Below, one piece after another: positions 57,847-64,000 of a stretch of DNA of 64,000 nucleotides. The notes below the pieces were generated by a model that saw only the letters and a program-made list of their open reading frames with translations, was not told the origin of the DNA and did not search any database. Numbering within the stretch: the first letter of the stretch is position 1; each line of letters starts with the position of its first letter. Position numbers and translations under genes: made by a program. This DNA comes from Brachybacterium avium (GTDB lineage: Bacteria > Actinomycetota > Actinomycetes > Actinomycetales > Dermabacteraceae), in contig NZ_CP022316.1 in NCBI RefSeq assembly GCF_002216795.1, forward strand, positions 1,240,001 through 1,304,000, written 5' to 3'.

Positions 57847-59441
57847 AGACCGAACCGGGGCTCGTGCTCGAAGGACGCTACGAACTGACGTCCCTGATCG
57901 CCACCGGCGGGATGGGGCAGGTCTGGAAGGGTCGCGATCGAGAACTCGATCGCGAGGTCGCGATCAAGGTGCTGCGAGAGGAGTACGCCGGCGACGACGG
58001 CTTCCTCAAGCGCTTCCGCGCCGAGGCCCGCCATACCGCCGCCCTCTCGCACGACGGCATCGCCGCGCTGTACGACTACGGCGAGCTCGACGGCCGCGCC
58101 TACATCGTCATGGAGCTGTGCCCGGGCCGCCCGCTCTCGGAGATCATCGAGGAGAATTCCGGCGGGCTGCCGGAGAAGCGCGTGGTCTCGCTGCTCATCG
58201 AGCTCGCCCGAGCGCTGGATGCCGCCCATTCCAAGGGCGTGGTCCACCGCGATGTGAAGCCCGAGAACGTGCTGGTCGACGAGAAGAACGACTGGTCCAT
58301 GAAGATCACCGACTTCGGGATCGCCCGCAGCAAGGACCAGGCCCGGCTGACCAAGACCGGCCTGGTGATGGGCACCGCCCAGTACCTCTCCCCGGAGCAG
58401 GCGATGGGCAAGCAGGCCACCTCGCTCTCGGATATCTATGCGCTGGGCATCGTGGGCTACGAGATGCTGGTGGGTCGCCGGCCCTTCACCGGCTCCAGCC
58501 AGGTCGAGATCGCGATGGCGCAGGTCAAGCAGCAGCCTCCGGCGCTGCCCGAGATGATCTCGGCGGATCTGCGGCGGCTGATGATGATGATGCTCGCCAA
58601 GGCCCCGGCGAATCGTCCCCGCTCCGCGGCCGCGGTGTCCCGGATCCTTGAGGCGGTCCAGCGCGGCGTCGAGCCGCGCTTCAGCACCGGCGCGATCCCG
58701 GTGACCAAGGTTGCCGACCATGACTGGACCGGGGAGAACCAGGTCCGGCCCGGATCTGCGGCGGAGAGCTCCGGTGCCTCCCCGGCCTCATCCGACGGCC
58801 ATCGCCCCGGGGCCTCGCCCACGGGGACCCGCACGGCCGCGATGCCGTTGCCGCTGTCCGGTCGCGGTCGCGGGATCCGGCACCGTTCGGGCACCTCGGG
58901 ACCGTCGGCGCTGTCGGCCGCCTCCGCCGGTTCCGCGCCGCGCCGCGCCGCCCGCCCGACCCGGTCGGCGAACTCCGCGCTGTCGGCGAGCTCAGCGCTG
59001 TCGGCGAGCTCGGCACGATCGGCGAACTCGGCAAACTCAGCGAACTCCGGCCGGTCGGCGTCCTCTCCGTCGGCGGGGCCCCGCAAAGGCGCGGGAGCGA
59101 CCGGTGCCGGGGCCGACCGGCCTGCGGCGTCGCGTCGGACCGGCGCCTTCGACGATGTCGACACCCCCACCTCCTCGCGGACGGTGCGCGGCACCTCCAC
59201 CACCGGCCGGAAGCTCGCGGGCATGTCGTTCCCGGGACTGGTCCTGGTGGTCCTGGTGATCCTCGCGATCATCGCGGCGATCGCGGGCGGGCTCGGCCTG
59301 CTCCCGCTGGGGGCGATGGACGCGCTGGGGACACCGGGCGGTGCGGAGATGGCTCACGTCGCCTCAGCCGACCCGGTCTCAGCAACTACGATGGTCGGAT
59401 CGGTCGGTGTCGACCACGGCACGAGGACAGGTGTGGAGTGA
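57843..59441 (+). CDS. pknA: Ser/Thr protein kinase, PknA type
   Basis: A 532-residue Hanks-type kinase. Kinase domain residues 8-275: GGMGQVWKGRD glycine loop, VAIKVL lysine, HRDVKPENVLVDE catalytic loop, DFGIA, and SPEQ in the activation segment. A long disordered linker follows, including a Ser/Ala/Asn-rich repeat tract (about residues 378-406), then a transmembrane helix (FPGLVLVVLVILAIIAAIAG) and a short outer tail. No PASTA domains, as in PknA. It controls growth and shape with PknB. Overlaps pbpA and pknB. Confidence 0.93.
   Translation: MKTEPGLVLEGRYELTSLIATGGMGQVWKGRDRELDREVAIKVLREEYAGDDGFLKRFRAEARHTAALSHDGIAALYDYGELDGRAYIVMELCPGRPLSEIIEENSGGLPEKRVVSLLIELARALDAAHSKGVVHRDVKPENVLVDEKNDWSMKITDFGIARSKDQARLTKTGLVMGTAQYLSPEQAMGKQATSLSDIYALGIVGYEMLVGRRPFTGSSQVEIAMAQVKQQPPALPEMISADLRRLMMMMLAKAPANRPRSAAAVSRILEAVQRGVEPRFSTGAIPVTKVADHDWTGENQVRPGSAAESSGASPASSDGHRPGASPTGTRTAAMPLPLSGRGRGIRHRSGTSGPSALSAASAGSAPRRAARPTRSANSALSASSALSASSARSANSANSANSGRSASSPSAGPRKGAGATGAGADRPAASRRTGAFDDVDTPTSSRTVRGTSTTGRKLAGMSFPGLVLVVLVILAIIAAIAGGLGLLPLGAMDALGTPGGAEMAHVASADPVSATTMVGSVGVDHGTRTGVE
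58972..59060 (+). repeat. Ser/Ala/Asn codon repeat in the PknA linker
   Basis: TCGGCGAACTC, TCGGCGAGCTC and CTGTCGGCGAGCTC units recur about six times, encoding SANS, SALSASS and SARSANSANSANS. A slippage-prone, potentially phosphorylatable tract in the cytoplasmic juxtamembrane linker. Confidence 0.65.
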
Positions 59442-61606
59442 GCGAAGAGAACGTGGTCCTGGGCGGGCGCTACCGTCTGGGACGGATCCTCGGCACCGGC
59501 GGTATGGCGGAGGTGTTCCTCGCGGAGGACACCCGGCTGCATCGCACCGTCGCCGTCAAGGTGCTGCGCTCCGACCTGGCCCGGGACTCCAGCTTCCAGG
59601 AGCGGTTCCGTCGTGAGGCGCACAGCGCCGCCTCCCTGAACCATCCCTCGATCGTCGCCGTGTACGACACCGGCGAGGAGCAGCAGACCACCATCACCGG
59701 GGCGGAAGTCACCATCCCCTACATCGTGATGGAGTACGTCCAGGGCAAGACCCTGCGCGAGTACATCGACCCCGAGCATCCGATGCCCGCCGCGCAGGCC
59801 GGCGAGATCATGGCGGCGCTGCTGAGCGCCCTGGAGTACTCCCACCGCGCCGGGATCGTGCACCGGGACATCAAGCCCGGCAACATCATGATCAACGAGG
59901 CCGGCGCGGTGAAGGTGATGGACTTCGGCATCGCCCGTGCGATCGCCGATGCCACCAGTGCGATGACCGCGACCCAAGCCGTGATGGGCACCGCCCAGTA
60001 CCTCTCCCCCGAGCAGGCCCGCGGCCAGCTCGTCGACGCCCGCTCCGATATCTACTCCGCCGCCTGCGTGATGTTCGAGATGCTGACCGGGCGTCCCCCG
60101 TTCACCGGCGACACCCCGGTCTCGATCGCCTACCAGCACGTGCGCGAGGAGCCGCATCCGCCCTCGGCCTACAACCCGGCGATCACCCCGGCCCTGGACG
60201 CCGTGATCCTCACCGGCCTGACCAAGGATCGCGAGCAGCGCTACCCGAGCGCGGTCGCCTTCTCGCGCGATATCGCTGCAGTGGTGTCCGGGCGGGCCCC
60301 GGCCCTGGTGGGGGGCGCCGTCCCGACGGGCGATGACGCCGCGGCCACCACCGTGCTCGGCCCGGTCGACGATGCCACCGAGGCGCTGCCGGCCATGAGC
60401 GCGGTCGGTGCCGCGACCGCCGGCGGGCTGCGCGCCCAGAGCTGGAACGGGGTCTCCGCCCCGACGCCCAGCACGGGCCCCCTCGCCCTGCACACGATCG
60501 ACGAGCCCGAGACGGTCGAGGAGAACGAGGATCGCCGCAAGCCCTGGTGGCTGATCATCCTGGTGGTCCTCGCGGTGCTCGGGCTGGTCGCTGCGGCCCT
60601 CGCCGTCCTCCAGCCCTGGGACCAGGGCCCCGAGACGGTCGCCGTGCCGTCGATCGTGGGAGAGACCGAGGAGGACGCCGGCGCGCTCCTGGACGATGCC
60701 GGGCTGAAGGGCGATTTCGTCCAGGCGGAGTCCATGGAGGTCGAGGCGGGGACCGTCATCTCCGCCGAGCCCGGGGAAGGGGAGGACGTCGCCGTCGGCT
60801 CCACCGTCGAGGTGACCGTCTCCACCGGTCCGGAGGCGGTCGATGTCCCCGACGTCACGGACAAACCCCGCGATGAGGCGGAGAAGCTGCTCGAGGACGC
60901 CGGATTCGTCCCCAAGCACGTCGACAGCGAGGACAAGCAGAAGACCGAGCGCGGGATCGTCACTCGCACGAACCCGTCGGCCGGCAGTTCCGCCCAGCGC
61001 GGCAGCGAAGTCCAGTTCTGGGACGCGACCGGCAGCTACCCGGTGCCGGATCTGGTCGGGACCGACCTCGACAAGGCCACCGAGATCCTCAAGAGCATCG
61101 GGTTCGAGGTCGAGAGCACCGAGCGCCCGGACGGCGAGCACGCCCCGGGCACGGTGCTCGAGCAGACGCCCCCGGGCGGGAAGTCCGAGACGATCGGTGC
61201 CACGATCCAGCTGGTCGTCGCAGCGCCCGAGGGCCCCGTCTCCGTTCCCAACGTGACCGGGCAGCCGCTTGCGGATGCCCAGAAGACTCTCGGTGATGCG
61301 GGCTTCGGCCACACCGACACCGATGAGCATTCGGACAGTGTCGAGAAGGGCCGGGTGATCCGCACCGAGCCCGGCGCGAACGAACAGGTCGACCGGAGCT
61401 CCACGATCACGATCGTGGTCTCCTCCGGGCCGAAGGCGACCCCCACCGAAGAGCCCAGCGAGAAGCCCAGCGACAAGCCGAAGGAGACTCCCTCGGAGTC
61501 GGAGTCCGCCTCGCCGACCGAGGACGACGATCCGTCCGCCGACCCGCCGAGCGACGAGCCGGGCACTGGTGAGAACAACGCCGGGAAGGGAGACGGGAAT
61601 GGCTGA
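59438..61606 (+). CDS. pknB: PASTA-domain Ser/Thr protein kinase
   Basis: A 722-residue PknB. Kinase domain residues 9-280: GTGGMAEVFLAED, VAVKVLRSD, HRDIKPGNIMI, MDFGIARA, and an activation loop with TSAMTATQAVMGTAQYLSPEQ. Transmembrane helix about 369-390 (WWLIILVVLAVLGLVAAALAVL). Four extracytoplasmic PASTA domains follow, opening VAVPSIVG, VDVPDVTD, YPVPDLVG and VSVPNVTG, which sense peptidoglycan fragments or lipid II. It ends in a Pro/Ser/Glu-rich tail. The GTG overlaps the pknA stop; its end overlaps the amidotransferase start. Confidence 0.95.
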   Translation: MSEENVVLGGRYRLGRILGTGGMAEVFLAEDTRLHRTVAVKVLRSDLARDSSFQERFRREAHSAASLNHPSIVAVYDTGEEQQTTITGAEVTIPYIVMEYVQGKTLREYIDPEHPMPAAQAGEIMAALLSALEYSHRAGIVHRDIKPGNIMINEAGAVKVMDFGIARAIADATSAMTATQAVMGTAQYLSPEQARGQLVDARSDIYSAACVMFEMLTGRPPFTGDTPVSIAYQHVREEPHPPSAYNPAITPALDAVILTGLTKDREQRYPSAVAFSRDIAAVVSGRAPALVGGAVPTGDDAAATTVLGPVDDATEALPAMSAVGAATAGGLRAQSWNGVSAPTPSTGPLALHTIDEPETVEENEDRRKPWWLIILVVLAVLGLVAAALAVLQPWDQGPETVAVPSIVGETEEDAGALLDDAGLKGDFVQAESMEVEAGTVISAEPGEGEDVAVGSTVEVTVSTGPEAVDVPDVTDKPRDEAEKLLEDAGFVPKHVDSEDKQKTERGIVTRTNPSAGSSAQRGSEVQFWDATGSYPVPDLVGTDLDKATEILKSIGFEVESTERPDGEHAPGTVLEQTPPGGKSETIGATIQLVVAAPEGPVSVPNVTGQPLADAQKTLGDAGFGHTDTDEHSDSVEKGRVIRTEPGANEQVDRSSTITIVVSSGPKATPTEEPSEKPSDKPKETPSESESASPTEDDDPSADPPSDEPGTGENNAGKGDGNG

Positions 61607-62291
61607 GGGCACACCGGGAGGTGGCGCCGAGATCGCCGCGGAGTCCCCGGCCGCGCGGATCCTGGTGGTCGACAACTACGACAGCTTCGTCTTCACGATC
61701 GTCGGCTACCTGCAGCAGCTGGGCGCCGAGACGGTCGTGGTCCGCAACGACGAGGTGCCGGCGACCCCTGGGGGCGAGGTGGACCTCTCCGGATTCGACG
61801 GCGTGCTGATCTCCCCCGGCCCGGGCAATCCCACCACCGCCGGCCGCTCCCTCGAGGTCATCGGCGCCTGCGCCGCACGTGAGCTGCCGATGCTGGGCGT
61901 GTGCCTGGGCCATCAGGCGCTGGGGCAGTACTTCGGCGCCACCGTGGATCATGCCCCGCAGCTGATGCACGGACGCACCAGCGAGCTCACCCACCAGGGC
62001 ACGAGCGTGTTCGCCGGAGCGCCGTCCCCGATGACCGCCACCCGCTATCACTCGCTGACCGTGGTGCCGGAGACGATCCCCGCGCAGCTCGAGGTGACCG
62101 CCCGCACGGCCGACGGCATGGTGATGGGGCTGGCGCATCGCGAGCTGCCGCTGCACGGGGTCCAGTTCCATCCGGAGTCGGTGCTCACCGAGAACGGGCA
62201 CCTGATGCTGGCCCGCTTCCTGCAGCTGTGCGACGGCCGCGATGCGATCGAGCGCGCAGCCGGGCTCGAGCCCCTGATGACCGCCGGCTGA
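61599..62291 (+). CDS. pabA: Class I glutamine amidotransferase (PabA/TrpG)
   Basis: A 230-residue glutamine amidotransferase component of para-aminobenzoate or anthranilate synthase. ILVVDNYDSFVFTIVGYLQQLG, ISPGPGNPTTAG, the catalytic Cys in GVCLGHQALGQYFG, and the His/Glu pair in GVQFHPESVLTENGHLML are all intact. It supplies ammonia to a PabB/TrpE partner not in the window. GGGAGA precedes the ATG, which lies within the last codons of pknB. The gene holds the same position (trpG) downstream of pknB in mycobacteria. Confidence 0.92.
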   Translation: MAEGTPGGGAEIAAESPAARILVVDNYDSFVFTIVGYLQQLGAETVVVRNDEVPATPGGEVDLSGFDGVLISPGPGNPTTAGRSLEVIGACAARELPMLGVCLGHQALGQYFGATVDHAPQLMHGRTSELTHQGTSVFAGAPSPMTATRYHSLTVVPETIPAQLEVTARTADGMVMGLAHRELPLHGVQFHPESVLTENGHLMLARFLQLCDGRDAIERAAGLEPLMTAG

Positions 62292-62308
62292 TCTCGTCTC
62301 CCGCCCGG

Positions 62309-62497
62309 TCAGGGCGCGATGTGCGCGGTCCCGCCGGACAGTGCGCCGACCATGCCGTCGTTGAAGGGCAAGGACGGCGCGATCGCCGGGAAGACCCAGG
62401 CGAACAGCACCACGACGACCGCCGCCACCAGGACCGCCGCGATCAGCACCCGCAGCCATAACGGTCCGGGCAGGGCCCGGAACAGCCATCCGTACAT
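62309..62497 (-). CDS. Small membrane protein downstream of the sortase
   Basis: A 62-residue single-span protein: MYGWLFRALPGPLWLRVLIA leads into AAVLVAAVVVVLFAWVFPAIAP, and the rest is short and polar. Its ATG shares one base with the sortase stop (TGATG), so translation is coupled. Similar tiny proteins are found beside class E sortases in actinobacteria; the role is not known. Confidence 0.75.
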   Translation of the reverse strand: MYGWLFRALPGPLWLRVLIAAVLVAAVVVVLFAWVFPAIAPSLPFNDGMVGALSGGTAHIAP

Positions 62498-63246
62498 CAG
62501 CTCTCCTCCGTCGTCTCGGGGCTCGTCGCATCCTCGTCCGCGAGGGCTTCCGGGATCCCGTCGGACCGCTTCGTCCAGTACGCGAACTGCGCGTGGACGA
62601 TGATCCGCTCGCGGGCGGAGAACATCGGATGGCAGGCGGTCAGGGTGAGCATCCGTTCCGTCGGGTCGACGCCGGGCCGGCCGGGCGTCGGCGCGATCAC
62701 CTCGACGTCCTCGGGCTGGACGATGAGCGTCTCGGTCACCTCGTACACGTAGAAGGCGTCGGCCGTCTCCACCACGATCGGATCCCTGGCCCCGAGCCGG
62801 CCGATGTCCTCGAAGACGCGGCCGTAGGTGTTGCGGTGACCGGCGATCGCAACGTTCCCGACCTCTCCGGGCAGTGCGGTTCCCGGATAGTGCCCGGCCC
62901 CCTTGACGTTGAGCACCTGCTCGAGGCTGACGCCCTCGGCGAGCGGGAACTGCGGGCGATCGAAGTCCGGCACGTGCATGGTGGCCCAGACCTTCGTGTC
63001 CTGGGGGGTCTCGGGCACCGGCGGCGGGCCCTCCTGCCGCGGGGCGATGGTCTGCTCATCGACCTCGCCCCACTCCTGCTCCAGGCCCGCGAGGATCCCG
63101 GACTGCTCCCGATCGGCGACCACATCGGTCCACCACAGCTGCCAGACGAGGAACAGCAGCAGCAGGGCACCGAGGGTCAGCAGCAGCTCTCCCAGGACCC
63201 CGATCAGCACGCCCCCGCGGCCATGACCGCGGTGGGACGGTCTCAC
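62497..63246 (-). CDS. Class E sortase
   Basis: A 249-residue membrane-anchored sortase. Helix about residues 12-37, then the catalytic domain with His137 in AGHRNTYG, Cys205 in TLTACHP and Arg near ARERI. Class E sortases attach LAXTG-type proteins to the wall in high-GC actinobacteria, in place of the class A enzyme. GTG at 63246 overlaps the DUF881 stop (GTGA). Target proteins are not in the window. The C-terminus is acidic. Confidence 0.93.
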   Translation of the reverse strand: MRPSHRGHGRGGVLIGVLGELLLTLGALLLLFLVWQLWWTDVVADREQSGILAGLEQEWGEVDEQTIAPRQEGPPPVPETPQDTKVWATMHVPDFDRPQFPLAEGVSLEQVLNVKGAGHYPGTALPGEVGNVAIAGHRNTYGRVFEDIGRLGARDPIVVETADAFYVYEVTETLIVQPEDVEVIAPTPGRPGVDPTERMLTLTACHPMFSARERIIVHAQFAYWTKRSDGIPEALADEDATSPETTEES

Positions 63247-63983
63247 CCGGTCACCTCCGCATCGATCGTGAGGGAGCCGACGAAACCGGGCAGGGTGGTC
63301 TCCTCCAGGGTCTCGACCTTCTCACCGAGCCCCACATGATCGACCCATTGGCGATACACCTGGACGCCCGGCGAGGCCTCGAGCGAGGCGGTCATCTCCT
63401 CGATCGGCCCGATGACGGTGATGACGAACGGCGGGGAGTAGACCCGCCCCTCGAGCAGGAGGGTGTTGCCGGCGCACCGGAAGGCGCTGCCGTTGATGAC
63501 CCGCTGATCCTGGAGCATCATCGCCTCGGCCCCGCCCGCCCACAGCGCATTGACATAGGCCTCCAGATCCTGCTGGTGGACCACGAGATCATCGGGCTCC
63601 GCGTCGGGGATGGTGCCCAGCGCGCTGCCGGGGGCGTCGGTGAGGGTGATCCGCAGAGCGGGACCACTGACCTCGCTGAGCCCGACGGCATCGCCGACCT
63701 GCTGGGTCAGTGCGGCGGCCGGTGCGCGCTCGTCCGTGTCGCGGAGAGACTCGATCTCGGCACGCTTGGCCGCGTTCTCCTCCGTGAGGTCCTCGATCAC
63801 CCGCCCCCGCTCCTCGAGCACACCGGCGACATCGCTGCTCTCGTCGCGGATGGAGCTGCCGTCGGAGAGCCGCGCGGTGGTGGCGAACAGCACTCCGCAC
63901 AGCACCATCACCAGCGCCACGCCGATCCGCCCGCGGCGGCGTGCGCTGCGAGCCGGGCTGCGGCCGGTGCCCTCTGCGTCCAT
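63243..63983 (-). CDS. DUF881 membrane protein
   Basis: A 246-residue DUF881 protein: a basic N-terminus, one transmembrane helix (IGVALVMVLCGVLFATTARL), a coiled coil (residues about 50-85, VLEERGRVIEDLTEENAAKRAEIESL) and the alpha/beta DUF881 domain with DLVVHQQDLEAYVNALWAGGAEAMMLQDQRVI. Found next to division genes such as crgA near the chromosomal origin (Rv0012 in mycobacteria). Function unknown; it resembles division-associated scaffold proteins. AGGAG precedes the ATG. Confidence 0.9.
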   Translation of the reverse strand: MDAEGTGRSPARSARRRGRIGVALVMVLCGVLFATTARLSDGSSIRDESSDVAGVLEERGRVIEDLTEENAAKRAEIESLRDTDERAPAAALTQQVGDAVGLSEVSGPALRITLTDAPGSALGTIPDAEPDDLVVHQQDLEAYVNALWAGGAEAMMLQDQRVINGSAFRCAGNTLLLEGRVYSPPFVITVIGPIEEMTASLEASPGVQVYRQWVDHVGLGEKVETLEETTLPGFVGSLTIDAEVTG

Positions 63984-64000
63984 GGCAACTCCTGACTTCG

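Overview
The window is high-GC DNA (GTG starts are common, coding is dense, TTA codons are scarce) from an actinobacterium. The far right carries the fhaA-fhaB-pstP-rodA-pbpA-pknA-pknB-pabA cluster that lies close to oriC in this phylum. Heme is made by the Gram-positive coproporphyrin route (hemY, hemQ, and a ferrochelatase with Fe-S cysteines). Together with a class E sortase, this fits a Micrococcales-type organism such as Brachybacterium or another Dermabacteraceae. The genus is an inference from gene content, not a database result.

Layout. 1-4.1 kb: two subunits of a Wadjet/MksBEF-type plasmid-defence condensin (jetA, jetB) on the minus strand, separated by two plus-strand genes (a coiled-coil membrane protein with a broken frame, and an alkyltransferase-like protein). 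4.2-10.7 kb: a beta-galactoside module of binding lipoprotein, two ABC permeases and LacZ, with LacI-type operators and a large inverted repeat. 10.7-16.2 kb: two tandem paralogous membrane proteins with a duplicated regulatory palindrome, then tgt with a beta-propeller membrane protein, then a polytopic membrane protein. 16.2-24.5 kb: two AT3-SGNH acyltransferases flanking a large membrane protein and an M18 aminopeptidase. 24.5-25.3 kb: two small proteins.

25.3-35.8 kb: a complete heme pathway, with hemA divergent from the chain hemE-hemY-hemQ-hemH-hemC-hemD-hemB-hemL, mostly joined by ATGA-type overlaps. 35.8-38.6 kb: an HNH/DUF222 gene, a less GC-rich gap, a CAT-anticodon tRNA and a pentapeptide-repeat protein. 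38.6-44.6 kb (minus): a sulfur-scavenging operon of ABC ATPase, binding lipoprotein, permease, SfnG-type sulfone monooxygenase, O-acetylhomoserine sulfhydrylase and CoA-binding protein. 44.9-46.7 kb: MgtC/SapB and a double GNAT. 46.8-49.1 kb: sqdB and sqdX, the two genes needed for sulfoquinovosyl diacylglycerol, unexpected in a non-photosynthetic actinobacterium. 49.2-52.2 kb: a FolP2-like protein, a short repeat-rich gap and two tandem beta-lactamase-fold hydrolases. 52.4-64 kb: the Ser/Thr phosphorylation and cell-elongation operon ending in a pabA-like amidotransferase, facing a class E sortase and a DUF881 protein.

Five genes (the coiled-coil gene near 1.37 kb, an acyltransferase, hemE, hemB and sfnG) are each interrupted by what looks like one missing base in a G or C run. 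Two of them are normally indispensable heme enzymes, so homopolymer sequencing error is the simplest explanation. These genes are annotated here as intact CDS with a marked frameshift.
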